Shown in pieces: positions 12,419-24,330 of a stretch of 64,000 nucleotides of DNA. The notes under the pieces are model-generated. The model was not told the origin of the DNA. It saw only the letters and a list, made by a program, of their open reading frames with translations, and ran no database searches. Made by a program: the position numbers and the translations under genes. Position 1 is the first letter of the stretch. Each line of letters begins with the position of its first letter. Source of the stretch: Theobroma cacao (Eukaryota > Streptophyta > Magnoliopsida > Malvales > Malvaceae); NCBI RefSeq assembly GCF_000208745.1, contig NC_030857.1, forward strand, positions 10,002,371 through 10,066,370, written 5' to 3'.

Positions 12419-15066
12419 TATCACGACCCAAATTCTGGGCCATGACTTGCTCATGAGCCAAATGGACGTAGTCCACTAAGCCCAAGCAAGCCTATTTATA
12501 TGACCTGTTCACCATTCCATCAAAAGTTACTAAATTACATTCCATAACTTTGAATCAAAATAAAACTAAGCATTGCCAAATCATAGTGGCATACCAATCA
12601 AAATGTACATATATTGTCTAAACGTACAATTTAATAATTTACATCACTTGTACATATTTACAACAAAATAACTCTGGGTTTCTAGCGGAGTAACCACAGT
12701 GAAGGTGTAGCTACTGAATGCCATTGATACCTACCAAAGATACGAATCTACAAAGACACCTCGACCTAGCTACCGGCTGCCTCTTGATCTGAAAACATGA
12801 AGTTGAAAACGATGAATATAAACCCAGTGAGTGAACAAGAAGGGAACAAGCAAACAATAAGGAATGTTTACGAAATCATGATGCATTCATTTTTTTTTCA
12901 AAACAATGCAATTTATTTTACTTCTTATTAAAACCCCTCATGTAAGCCCCACATGAGTAAATCACTTTATGAAAAGGGTCCATGCTCAACAAAGGATTTG
13001 AAGAGTGAAAACTTTAATAGCATTCATGCGAATCAAGTCAAATAAACGATGGGTCCTCGCTGCAGCGGAAAGGCATTCTCGTTGCAACGTAGCTGCAATG
13101 AGAATGAATTTTCGCTACAGCAAAGTTAGGATTCAAGTTATTAGCCGAACGAGGGTTTCTCACCTGGTCGAGGGTTTCTCACCAAACCTCCTCATTTCAA
13201 ACTTAACTAATTAATTTCTTAATGTTAGAAGTCCATGCTCAACTATGGTACAAAAGAAGTGGAAAATAGGACAACAACCGAACAAAATAAGGAGCAAAAC
13301 AGAAAGTTTTTCGTTGCAGCGAGAATGAATCTTGTTGTAGCGAAATTTATGCCATAAAACATAAAGTTTCTCGCTGCAACGAAAAGCCATAGTAACTTTC
13401 TCACTGTAGCGAGAATGCATTCTAGCTGCAGCGAGATTCCGACCAGCATTACCCCTCCAAACCTGAGAGTTTCTCGTTGCAGCAAGAATCAGAGCACCAA
13501 GAAAAAGTTTCCATTCCCCTCAAGAAAAAGCCAGCCTACTGAAATAACAAAATCAACATGAAACACATAAAGATTTCCAAAGTTCAACATGCCAAATTCA
13601 TATGCATTTCAACCATAAACCATATTTATGAGTTTTCATTCTCTAAACATATATACATATACATACATGGATAAATACCAATACCACTATCATCTCATCC
13701 AGTTCATGTGCATCCCCCCACATCGTGCACACTGGCACTTTCATCACCAAACAACCTCACACCGTCATCACTAGCATGTGCATTCCCCCACATCATGCAC
13801 ACACACGGTTATCATTATCACACCATCTTAGCCATCAATGCACAACATATATGTATATCAACACAATGACATAGAACAAGAATCTATAACAGCCACATGT
13901 CATATATAAAGACAATAATCAAAAGCTTGTTCCCAAGGTACCCATTTTTAAGAAAAATTGAATAAACTCATTCAAAGGCATTGTAAAAATACATTAACAT
14001 TCCCAAATAGTTTTGAAATGCAAGTTCACTCACCGGTATCTTATTAAACCTTTAGCCGACTCTAACTCCCCTAATCGCCCAATTGACGCTGTGGGACTTT
14101 GTTAGGACCTATCATGCACAACAACATCACCATTACCCCAACTTGGCATTAATACTATTCCAAAACTATTTTCTAAATTAGGTTCTACTAGTCATCCTTA
14201 ACTAGTTCTCAACTACCATTAAATGGCTATTGTTTGCAATACTCTAATCACACTTAAATGAATAACAATCCCAACAAATAAACTCTCACAAATCTAATTA
14301 CTAGATGTCTTCAACACTTTAAACTCATTTCCAATTTACTACTCACCTTGATAGCTTTGTAACTTTGAAATTCTTTCCAAAAATTTTCCAAGCTATTATG
14401 GGAGTTTTCTTTTTCTCTCTCTAAACACCTAACTAGTGAGAGAAAGTATGGAAGTGGGATTTTCCAAGAGTTTTAAAGTGAGAGAGTGAAAGAGCACAAG
14501 GGTTTATGAAAGGGTGCACCAAAAGCATGAAAAGTAGAGCTATTTTGAGGGAGGTTATGGAGGTTCATATCAAGCTTCCATGGAGGTTGGAAGCAACGTG
14601 AAAGACAAGAAGGAAGAAGAAGAAGAAGCTGCTAGAAAATAGGAGAAGAAGCTTCTAGAAGAAAGAGATATTTATAGCCCAAGCTTATCCATTCCACTTA
14701 AATTATAAAAATGCCCTCACAAGTTAACTTATTCTCCTCCAATCCTTTATGCAATCTTTTTACTCTTTTGACACTGCGACAAGGTCCATAATGGTCTAGA
14801 AATGCTCGGGTTCATGAAAACTTAAAAATTTGACCTCGAGGTGAAAAATAACCATTTTGCCCATATTATGGAAATCATCATCATTTTTATTTCCTTTGTC
14901 ATTTTACCATTATTTAATCATCCATTTATGCCTTAGGCCTACTTAAGCCATAATATTGTTTAAAATCTTACTTTTAGGGGCTTACTAAGGAAATGATGAA
15001 ATTACACCTGATCAGGGATGTCGCATCTACTTCTATCTACGAGTCTATAAAGGTCAAGGTCTCACA
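12419..15066 (-). mobile_element. Solo LTR, family A, copy A2 (2648 bp)
   Basis: Opens TATCACGACCC (G to A in the terminal TG on this strand) and ends AAGGTCTCACA. Near-perfect target duplication GGTAC (12414-12418) / AGTAC (15067-15071). On the minus strand a TATA box TATAAATA lies at 14669-14676 and a splice-donor-like AAGGTGAGT at about 14342-14350, the same layout as A3 and A4. Both flanks are Copia-B internal sequence. No internal retroelement domains, so a solo LTR. Confidence 0.9.
13056..13490. repeat. Palindrome cluster TCGCTGCAGCGA in A2
   Basis: The palindrome TTCTCGCTGCAGCGAGAA and decayed variants recur at about 13056, 13080, 13111, 13313, 13332, 13366, 13402, 13428 and 13467 (for example TTCTCGTTGCAGCAAGAA). 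Spacing is irregular. Confidence 0.85.
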
Positions 15067-15455
15067 AGTACAATGAAAAGTGAATAATGCATATGATGCA
15101 TACAACATAGTTAAGTTGGAATAGTTCCAAAGAAAGAAAGAGGACTATGTACATGTATATAATTAAAGTCATATAGATCTTATTAAAAGGGCTTTAATAG
15201 GAAGATACTTAGATTGTTAGTCCATGGAACTAATAAAAGGTTTTAAACATTGTTAATGTAACAATGGAGCCATACAAGCATAACGTAGGTCTTATCGGAT
15301 CTAGATATAGTAATATCACATGATGTGATGCATGGACATCACGAAGATAGATAAAAGTAATTAACCACATTGAATGGCACAAGCGAGTCCACATGTAGAC
15401 ATGATTGCTAGATGGATTGAATCCACATACGATAAGGTAGAAATTGGCTTTGTGC
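15067..15455 (+). pseudogene. Copia-B RNase H relic and 3' untranslated region
   Basis: A CNNGAIQA stretch near 15270 resembles the CDNxGAIxxA motif of the copia RNase H domain; later residues are too decayed to assign. It ends at the polypurine tract. Confidence 0.5.
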
Positions 15456-15465
15456 TAGTGGGAGA
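15456..15465 (+). other. Polypurine tract of Copia-B
   Basis: AGTGGGAGA directly before the 3' LTR start TGTTGGGATGAGCC; this is the usual form in plant copia elements. Confidence 0.85.
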
Positions 15466-17325
15466 TGTTGGGATGAGCCTTGCAGCCAATAAAGATTGGT
15501 TGAGGCTTGATTCCAATCATGCAATAATATCATTCATGTTGAATGATTAAAGGTTTTCCTTCATCAATAAGACATTAATTATAATGAGTTATAAGTCTAA
15601 TTGGATGAAGTCCATGAGATTAATATGCCTTGCAAGGAAACTGTAATGGGTTGCAGTTATGAGAGTCCTATGCATCAAAGCATAATCTCAAAATGTTCCT
15701 GGTCAATGTATCATTGAGATTGGACATCAATGATGCTTAGAGAATGGTATATTTTATGTTCTTTACTTTGGAAGTAAGTAATCGATCTCATAGATTGAAG
15801 TATAGATATACTTGGAACTAGAATATAGGTGCTTGCCTAAGAGAGCAAGTTCACTAAATATGACCCGCCATGAGAAGTGCATTTGGTAATACACTATAGT
15901 GTCTATGCATTACTTCTCATGTGCCAGTTGTGTAAATACTCCCTAAACTTGAGACATCAGGTTGTCTTATGTGTGGAGTGCTATGCTTTGATTTCATCTT
16001 TAGGGGTACCTAACTAAGGATGCCAAAATAGGATGATTTTGGGTATAGTATGAAGCATGTGAAGGCCAATAAGTTGTTAAGATAGGAATCATCACCTCAA
16101 GTATTTTAGAGGACATATCCTATTAGTTCTTGGTTAACATTAGCTTATTGAAGTCCTTGGCCAAGGCGACATGGAGATTATAAAAAAAGGTTTCATAACT
16201 CTCTATAAAGCTAATGCTATAATTGCAAGAACAAATATGGAGGTCAATAAGAGTAGACACTGTACCAAGCTCTTACCATCTCCGAGATATATGATGAGGG
16301 AATGAATTACACTGATAGACTGTACACTGAAAGGTTGTCAAAGAACCCTTTAACTCTCCCAACAATTGGGTGGCCATGATGCATTGCTAGATGCCAATCT
16401 TGGTCTATGGAATTGACTACAAATTAATTGATTGAAATATATATTAATCAATTAAGTTATTAATCAATTCCATTGCCAACATGTTGTGAACCTAATGGGT
16501 CACACATAATGATTGCATTTAAATTAAATTCGGAGAGTGACGATTTAAGTTAGACTTATTTCACATGCTAGGTAATTAACTTCTATAAACTTAATTAAAA
16601 GAGTTTAATTAAGTTTTTGCCATAATTATAAATAGTTATAATTAGAAGCCCTTGATTGTAAAATATAAAGGAAATTAATTTTGATTTTAATTTTCAAAGA
16701 CTTAATTAAAAGAGTTTAATTAAGTCATGGGCCCAATATTATAATGTGTTATAATATTGAGGGCTTAATTACAAAATTGAAGTTATTTTAACCTAACTAT
16801 ATAAGTCACCTTTTAAATATTTACCATATAAGAGTTATTCACAATTGAAGAAAACGTAGTTTTTGTCAGAAAAAGAAAAATGTTTTCTTTCATTGCCACC
16901 ACTCCCTTTGTGTGAAAGAGAAAATTGCTTATGAAGCAATTTTCAAGAGAGGTTCGGTTAAGATTGTGAAAAAGAAAAAAAGGACAATTGTTGTCCTCTT
17001 TGCTAGCACAAAGTATAGTTAAAAACTTTCTCATTTGTTGAAGGTTCAAGTGCAATCGTGTGTACTACCATTGGAGGCCAAGCACTTGATTAGCTAGGGT
17101 TTTGCTCCTTGTGGTGTTCGTGGGATTGCTTCGGAAAGTGCCATTGTGATTACGAAATTACTTGGCAAGGTAACTTTCTAAACAATAATTTATTTTGTGC
17201 TTTTATGTGTTAAATATCACCAAGGTGATCCATAGGTGGAGGCATGTTTTTGTTGTTTAGTTATAAAGTTTTAATTTTCTTTCCGCTACATATTTTAAGC
17301 ATGCCATCCATAGCCAAACCCATCA
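15466..17325 (+). repeat. 3' LTR of Copia-B
   Basis: TGTTGGGATGAGCC ... CCAAACCCATCA, 1860 bp, matching 6065-7920. Followed by target duplication AAACC (17326-17330), after which family C LTR sequence resumes. Confidence 0.95.
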
Positions 17326-18329
17326 AAACCCTCACTATTTTGGGTTCTTAGCACTCTCTCGTGAAATGCACATCAGCCTTATCCAAGATCTATCAACTAG
17401 TTCCACCCCACTAAAGCGAATAATAGACAAAGTCCTCACTACCATCTAGTTCACCTTGCATGAACAATCATCATAGTTGTGTGAATGGCACATCAACCCC
17501 ACCAACAATCATCATAAGATCTCTTAAGCTTAGGATTGTTCTCATCCTTAGCTTGCATCATAAACATATAACATTTCCATAAATTATCATCATGCTTAGC
17601 CCATAATGTATAAGACTATCTCAACACATACATCTCATGGCATACATTTCATAACCTCATAAATCACTCATGCTTAGCTCATAGTGTACATGATATGCTT
17701 AACGCATACATCTCATGGAATACATGTTACAATCTCATAAATTGAACTCATGCATCCAACATTCTTATCATGCTACATCGTACCTAACATGTGCATAATA
17801 ACATTCATACATTAACCATAAAAATATCTCGTACCCACACTAGCCTGCAAACTAGAGTAATCAAGTGGACTATAAACATGAAAAGGCTTGTCCCCCATTA
17901 TTGAAAACTAATACATTGTAGCATATTTACATAAATAGTAGACTTGTAAACAATGTGAAAATCATTGTGTCACACATATCACAATCATTATCAAATTAAG
18001 TCATTTGAACATTTCCTTGAAAACTTCAAAAAACCTTGTAGTTCAAATCCTTTAATAAACCATATATAGAAATAATTTTTCAACATGCTTAAACAACCAT
18101 TTCCATAAAAATCTTGCTAACTTTACATATTAAAATACTTGGAAAGGTGTATCCACTCAACTAATCAGAGAGTCGATTCCTAACTCTAATCACAACTCCG
18201 TTTCAGCGATATCCGTGGAGTTTTCAAGTGTTCCCATCATACAACAATCATCACAATCATTTATAGAATAAAAATCTTGTAATAATCATTCTAGGTGCTT
18301 TCAAAACTACTCGTCTTTAGCTATGCTTA

Positions 18330-18928
18330 GTGCCTATTTGGCTTGGCTTTTCTTCAGCTTATTTATCTCTTAAAGGAAAAAGCCAAGCCAAACAGAGATT
18401 TTGATAAGCTCTTAAAAAAAATAACTTTTTCTTAATGAACAAATTTTTTTTAAAAAAAAAGTGCGTCAAGAAAAGCTCTAGAGATGAGCTTTCGCTTCTC
18501 TTTTTTTAAAAACACACCTTTTTTTAAGGAGAATTTTTCTTTTTGTTTCAAAAATATCCTCATCTATTAAAAATAATTCCAACATTATCTGTTTCCATTT
18601 TTATATAATTTTAAATTTTATGTTATATAAAAATACTTTTTATATTTTTAAAAATTTATTTTGAATAAATAAAAAATAAAGTTAACTTTTTCCCATTGAG
18701 AACAAAGGCATTTGTGATTAATAGAAAGTTATTTATTAAATACCCTTTATAAAAATTTTAACCAAAATTAGATCTTATATAAATTGTTTTGCCAAACAAC
18801 TTATATATAAAAATGAACTTATAAGAGTAAATTTACTAAATAGATTTAGCTTAATTTTAAAATTATTATTTTTAATAAAAGCTTTATAATAGCTTTTAAG
18901 CGAAAAAAAAGTTAAGCCAAACAGGCTC
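18330..18928. mobile_element. MITE, PIF/Harbinger (Tourist)-like, 599 bp
   Basis: Terminal inverted repeats GTGCCTATTTGGCTTGGC at the left and the complement of GAGCCTGTTTGGCTTAAC at the right, flanked by TTA (18327-18329 and 18929-18931), the target site typical of PIF/Harbinger. The interior is AT-rich and non-coding. Odd feature: a further inverted copy of the terminus (GCCAAGCCAAACAGAG, about 18381-18397) lies within 70 bp of the left end, so the left end can fold on itself. Confidence 0.85.
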
Positions 18929-19289
18929 TTAGAAACCCATATATCTTTCATCTTTACCTTAGGTGAACTTACATGCTTAAGAAAATCACAAAATCCTTAA
19001 GCTTAATCACCAATAGAAAATTTGGGCAATGAAATCATATTTTCAGAATCTAGAAATCTAGATTTAAAGTTTTCAAAGCTTAAAAATGTCACCTTTTTCA
19101 AAACAACTCAAAGGCAAATCATTTAGTCATCAAAAATAAAGATTTGAGTTAAAAATGAGTTGAGAGGGTTGGAGTTGAAAGAAATACCTTAGAAAAAACG
19201 CTAAGGGTTAAAAACCCACAAAAAATGTGAGGTATTTATAGTTTTGAGTGTGAAAATACAATTCTACCCTTTTTTTTTATGAAAATGAC

Positions 19290-19395
19290 AAAATGTATCG
19301 ATACTTTTAGGTCATGTATTGATACATTTGGTTTTGAAAACATTATATCCATATGTATCAATACATTATGAACATGTATCGATACATTTGAAACA
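19290..19395. repeat. Palindrome cluster TGTATCGATACA, right block of family C
   Basis: ATGTATCGATAC near 19292, ATGTATTGATACAT near 19315, ATGTATCAATACAT near 19353 and ATGTATCGATACAT near 19375: four copies of the palindrome in about 100 bases. Confidence 0.85.
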
Positions 19396-19788
19396 GAATA
19401 TAGTTTTTGAGACATATTACCAATAAAACCTGCCTGACTAATTTACATTAAAAATGAAGAGTAAAAGGAAAGAAGTTAGGATATTCATGTAAACAAGCAA
19501 ACAACCCCCATTTGAATTCAATAAAAATATAAAACAATAAAAATCCAAAAGAATCAAAATCTAAATTTTTGTTTCAAGAACAAAATTGAAAAAGTGTGAT
19601 TGAAATTAAATTTGTAACTCCCATTTATCATAGCAAATGTACTTTAAAAATTATGAAAAAACCATTTTTTGTCATTTAAATATCAAGGGAATCTTATCGC
19701 TAATTTTTATTTCCAAAAAATTATTTTATAAAAATCATATATTTTGACCCATTCCAAATTTAGAAAAATTTTTGCTTCAAAAGTGACA

Positions 19789-20056
19789 AACAACCAAAAT
19801 GTCAATGAATTCCTTTTGCAGGTTAAAACTAAGTTTGATATTCTTACTAACTTCTCCTCTTGCTTAAGGTGAGATTTCACAAGGAATATATGGAAGCAAT
19901 GTCATAAACTAATGTAATAATAAGCCTAATGTATGCTCAAATGTGCATGAGGCTCGACATTACTTATGTAGTGGGTCTTTTGGGAAGATATTTATCTAAT
20001 CCCAATAGAGATCATTAGAAAGCTACAAAGAATGTGATGAGATACTTGAATATGAC
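19789..20056 (+). pseudogene. Copia-A fragment 3: RT/RNase H linker
   Basis: IPFAG near 19810, then ISLMYAQMCMRLDITYVVGLLGRYLSNP and KNVMRYLNMT (19930-20056) match the region of copia polyproteins that reads GSLMYAQVCTRPDI and MRYLQGTKDY. Cut at 20056 by solo LTR A3, with target duplication ATGAC. Confidence 0.85.
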
Positions 20057-21280
20057 TGTGAAACCTTAGTCTCTATAGGCTCGTAACTAGGCATAGACGT
20101 AATAACACGAGCTAGGAGTAGTTTTGTCATTTTCTCTAGTAAGCTCCTAGAAGAAAGTTTTATGATATTTTAAGGTCTAAATAAGCATAAGACCTCATAA
20201 ATGATGTGTAATAATGAAAATATGAAGAAAACTAGAAGTGGCAATAATTTTCACAACAGGGGCAAAATGGTCATTTTGCACACGAAGTTAAAATTTTTAA
20301 AGTTTCTCAAATCGAAGCATGTGTAGACCATTATGGACTTGGTCTCAGTGTTAAAAGAGTAAAAAGATCGTACAAAGGGTTGCATGAGAGTAAGCTAACT
20401 AATCAAGGGCATTTTCGTAATTTCAAAGGAATGGATAAATTTGAGCTATAAATATCTTGTTTCCAGCAGTTTCTTCTCCCATTTTCTAGCAGTTTTTTCC
20501 TTTTCTTCCTTCTTCTCTTTCACGTTGCTTCCAATCTCCATGGAAGCTTGATGTGGAGCTTGCATAATTTTCTCTCTCTAGCTCTAAATTTCACACTTTT
20601 GTGCCCTTTTGGCTAGAATCCTTGTATTCTTTCACTCTCTCACTTCAAAACTCTTGAAAAATTTTATTTTCATACTTTCTCTCACTAGTTAGGCATCTAG
20701 AGAGAGAAAGAGAGAATTACACCATTTGTTTGGAAGCTATTGGAAGAGAATTCAACTACAAAGGAACCCTAAGGTAAGTGATGAACTAAGCTTGGTTTTT
20801 ATCTATGGATAATGGCTAGTAAATGGGATTATGAGTTGTTTTATTGTTGAGGATGTTCATTCATTTTATAGTGATTTAAATAGTGAACATAGATAACCAT
20901 TTAAAGTGGCAATTGAAAGCTAGCTAAGAGATAGCTTTTAGGGTTTATAATATGTGAATTGACCTATTGTTGATGCTAATGTGATTCTAGGTTCTAACGA
21001 AGCCCCATCACCCCAATTGGATCATTAAGGGAATTAGAGTCAACTAAAGGCTCTACAATAAACCGGTGAGTGGACTGCCTATCAAAATCATTTTGGAAAT
21101 GTGACTGTTTTGTACAAAATGTTTGAATGATTTTATACAACTTTTCTTAAAAATGAGTGCCTTGGGAACAAGCTTTTGAGAAATGGTTTATGTTGTGGTA
21201 TGTGGCTATTATGGATTCCTATACTGCTACATTGTGTTGATATATATGTATTTAGGAATATATTGTTGTGTAATTATATT

Positions 21281-21409
21281 GACTCGGCTATATGCGAGTA
21301 GGGAGTGCGCATAGGCCGATGATGACTCGGTTATGTGCGAGTAGGGAGTGTGCATAACCCGATGATGACCCAGCCATGTGCGAGTAAGGAGTGTGCATGA
21401 GCTGGTGAT
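21281..21409. repeat. Minisatellite, three units of 43 bp, in A3
   Basis: Units start at 21281, 21324 and 21367 with GACTCGGC, GACTCGGT and GACCCAGC. Each contains ATGCGAGTAGGGAGTGTGCAT or a close variant. It degrades into ATGATG-rich sequence up to 21460. Confidence 0.85.
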
Positions 21410-21649
21410 GATGAGACGGTGTGCATGATGATGATGGGGTGGTGTACATGATGATGATAAGTATATGTATATATATACATACGTAATTATGTGTGTTATA
21501 GAAAATTTATGAGTAATGGTATATGAGTGTACGGCATGTGAAATTTGGTATGTTAAACCTTGAGAAATTGTTATGTGTTTCATATTGGTTTTGAATATTT
21601 CAGCAGGGTGGTTTTCTTTGGGAAGTAAGTGAAATTTTCCTTTGGTGCC

Positions 21650-22035
21650 CTGTTTCTCGCTGCAGCGAGAAACTCTCAGGTTTGAAGGGGTAGACTGGCC
21701 GAAAAGTCGCTGCAATGAGAATGCATTTTCACTGCAGCGAGAATGACACTGTAGCTTCTCGCTATAACGAAATTCATTCTCGCTGCAGCGAGAAACTTGA
21801 TGTTTCTAGTTCACAATTTCGCTACAGCAAGATTGAAAAACTTTCTGTTTTGTCTCCTATCTTGTCCAATTGCTGCCTTATTTTTCACTTCTTTGCTACC
21901 ATATCTGAGCATGGACTTCCAACATTAAGGACTAAATGAGTTAAGTTTAAAATGAGGAGGTTTAGTGGGAAACCCTCGGCCAGTTGAGAAACCCTCGTTC
22001 GGCTAATAACTTAATCCCAATGTCGCTGCAACGAA
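21650..22035. repeat. Palindrome cluster TCGCTGCAGCGA in A3
   Basis: Perfect TTCTCGCTGCAGCGAGAA at about 21653 and again near 21777, with variants near 21705, 21731, 21757, 21819 and 22024. Two perfect 18-base palindromes survive in this copy. Confidence 0.9.
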
Positions 22036-22671
22036 GATTCATTATCATATTTGACTTGCTTGCGTATCATTGAAGCTTTCATTCTTCAAATGGTTCATTA
22101 TGTATGGGTTCATTATTTCAAATGATTAATCATTTAAGGGCTTGATGAGGGGTTTTTAATATGAATAGAACTAAATTGCATTGTTTTGAAACAAGTGCAT
22201 CATGATTTTAAATTCTCCCTTATTGTTGCTTGTTCCCTTCCTTGTTCACTCACTGGGTTTATGCTCACCGTTTTCAACTTCATGTTTTCAGATCATGAGG
22301 CAGCTGGTAACTAGGACGAGGTGTCCTTGTAGACTTGTATCCATCTTTTGGTAGGTGTCTTGGCATTCAATAGCTGTACATTCGTCCGAGTCCTTCCGCT
22401 GGAGGCTGAGTATTCTTTGGTTGTGTATAGATAAACCTAATGTAAATTATTAAGATACATGTTGTAGATAATGTATATACACTTGTATAGTATGTCAGTA
22501 TGAGGTGGTAAATGTTTAATACTATTTTGATCCTATGTTATGAAACGTGACTCAGCAGTTTATGATGGAATGATGAACATGTTAGATTAATAGGCTTGCT
22601 TGGGCTTAGTGGACTACATCCATTGGGCCCATGAGCCGGTCATGGCCCGAAATTTGAGTCATGACAATGAC

Positions 22672-23225
22672 TATGGAAGACCTTAAACTAAAGGGTCATA
22701 AACATTCTAACTTAACCAACTATTTAGATAATAAGAAGTCCACATCAAGATATATTTTTATATTGGTATATGGTGTACTACCTTAAAAAAGTACAAAGAA
22801 AATACTTTTGACCTCATTCATTATGCAAGAAAATTTTTGTAGCATATTATGACGTAGCTATGCAAGTGTTCTAGTTAAGAAATCTCATTAAAGAATTGTT
22901 GGTGGTTAATTCTATTGCTAGACCCATACAATTATATTGTGACAATATTGTTGTGGTTTATTTACTACTAATAATAAAAGTATCACAGGGCTAAGCATAT
23001 AAAGCTAAAGTATTGACAGTTAAAGAGTTCGTAAAAAATGGTGGCATTGTTGTTAAGCACATTGACATTAGTGACATGTTGGCTGATCCTTTGACTATGG
23101 GATTAAGACCTCTAGTTTTTAGTAGATATGTTGAAAGCATGGGTATTTTGGGGTTTTTCTATGTACTTAATCTATAGGAGTATGCTATTTATGTTTTTAA
23201 ACTCTCACATCATGGTTTGCATTTA
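22672..23225 (+). pseudogene. Copia-A fragment 4: RNase H relic
   Basis: Resumes after A3. NKKSTSRYIFI (22730) matches the SKKSTSGYIF stretch; residues resembling the copia YCDNxSVVxxSNNNKS motif lie near 22930-22980, and DMLADPLTMGLRPLVF near 23080 matches the LADPLTKGL end of copia pol. Broken by several frameshifts. Confidence 0.85.
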
Positions 23226-23869
23226 TTTTTGTTAAGACCCTTTTTTATGTCTTTAGACATCCATGAGATATTTAATTTTTATATTTATTGATGATCGTTG
23301 TTGATTGATAATCCATGCTATTATTTGATATTATTTATACATGTACACCAAATTTATTAAAATTACTATATTGCATATATGCTTTGTGAAATCTCGAGAT
23401 TGGTGTCTATCTCAAGAGTGATTTTAGTGGTATGTCTTATTAATGACACTAGCAAGGAACCTCGAGGATAAGTGGGAGACATACAGGCATGTTGTTCATG
23501 CCATATAGATTTATCAAAAGGTTTAGAGAAATCAACAAGAGGACCAACAATGAAAATGTCACATTCAGATCACATTTGGGTGCTATTTTCCTACTACATA
23601 GCCACATTAAGATCCATTGTCGATAGGATCACTGGTACTTGTAACTATGGATTGGTCTTATGCCAATAAATGGCATAATGGCTGCCATAATTCAGTATTA
23701 GATGCTTTTGTTGGATATGATTATTAAGACGTTGTCTCTAAGGGCTAAATAGTTTTTTCTTTAAATTGTGGCCACAACAAAGTTAAGTCAATCAGTTTGA
23801 AGTCTTGTTTTTTAAAATATTTTCTTAAAGTCAAAATAAAATTCAATTAAAATTGCCCAAGTAAGAGAA
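23226..23869 (+). other. 3' untranslated region and polypurine tract of Copia-A
   Basis: No coding frame seen. AAGTAAGAGAA (23859-23869) directly precedes the LTR and is the likely polypurine tract; another purine run (AAGTGGGAGA) lies near 23471. Confidence 0.65.
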
Positions 23870-24330
23870 TGTTGGAATTTTCTATTATTTGGGCTACTAT
23901 TAATTGGTAATTTTGGTTTAATAAAATAGACTGATAATTTAGTCCTATTGTGAGACAAAGCATTAGAACCCAATTAATATTAAAGTAGCAAGTTAATGAT
24001 GGGCTTTGCACGTCTAATTGGGTCAATGTGATTTGGCAATTTTGTAGGCCTTGGCCTAGTAAGCCTTTAGTATAAAGGATTTTACAAGGGTTTATTTTAC
24101 TATATATATCTAGCTAGGTCCTCTCTTCCTTTCCAATGCATGGTATCCACTTATTGAGAGCCATTATAAATAAAAGAAAAATGAGAAGAGGAAAACTTAA
24201 CCTTAGCCATAAATTCTCTAGTGTTCCACTGCGACTAATGGTTACTTCAACAATTCAAATAGGTACGTAAAATTAATTAACTAATTTGGTGTTCTAATTT
24301 TCACACATGGATCTAGGATTTAACTTACAT
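23870..24330 (+). repeat. 3' LTR of Copia-A
   Basis: Starts TGTTGGAATTTTC after the polypurine tract. The end is uncertain: TTCAACA at 24252 pairs best with TGTTGGA, but the sequence may run to TTACA at 24329. The 5' LTR is outside the window, so it cannot be checked by alignment. Confidence 0.6.

Larger units (their letters stand above)
6065..17325 (+). mobile_element. Copia-B: complete-ended copia retrotransposon, 11.3 kb with nested A2
   Basis: Both LTRs, the primer binding site, the polypurine tract and a perfect 5-bp target duplication AAACC (6060-6064 and 17326-17330) are visible. LTRs are 1856 and 1860 bp. The internal region is about 7.5 kb, of which 2.65 kb is solo LTR A2, leaving about 4.9 kb. 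About 3 kb of that is non-coding leader, so most of gag-pol has been lost and this copy is non-autonomous. In a 120-base stretch compared by eye (7081-7200 against 16480-16600) I counted 10 differences between the LTRs. Confidence 0.93.
17331..19788 (-). mobile_element. Solo LTR, family C, part 2
   Basis: Right half of the LTR begun at 4794, ending GTGACA (19783-19788), the inverted match of TGTCAC at 4794. On the minus strand a TATA box (CTATAAATACC) lies near 19231-19241, with a donor-like CTAAGGTATTTC some 50 bases downstream. The left section (17400-17800) is rich in CTTAGC/CATACATCTCATGG repeats. Hosts a MITE at 18330-18928. Confidence 0.68.
20057..22666 (+). mobile_element. Solo LTR, family A, copy A3 (2610 bp)
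   Basis: TGTGAAACCTTAGTCTC ... GAGTCATGACA with perfect target duplication ATGAC (20052-20056, 22667-22671). TATA box TATAAATA at 20447-20454 and a donor-like AGGTAAGTG at 20773-20780. Near 22230 it carries CACTCACTGGGTTTATGCTC, the complement of the AACCCAGTGAGTGAAC block in A1 and A2. This is the best-preserved family member and fixes the orientation of the others. No internal domains. Confidence 0.95.

Noticed and set aside
13056..13490. Regular-looking short repeats that might be a CRISPR array
   Set aside because: Irregular spacing, decayed units, no unique spacers or cas genes, and the context is a plant LTR.
4794..19788. Family C as a full 15-kb element
   Set aside because: Everything between the two C parts belongs to Copia-B with its own LTRs and TSD.
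21227..21715. 162-residue open frame on the minus strand
   Set aside because: It spans the minisatellite of solo LTR A3 and lacks any recognisable domain; the equivalent regions of other copies are not open.
20057..22666. Complete gypsy element instead of a solo LTR
   Set aside because: Perfect TSD at both ends, length equal to one LTR, and no gag-pol or primer site inside.
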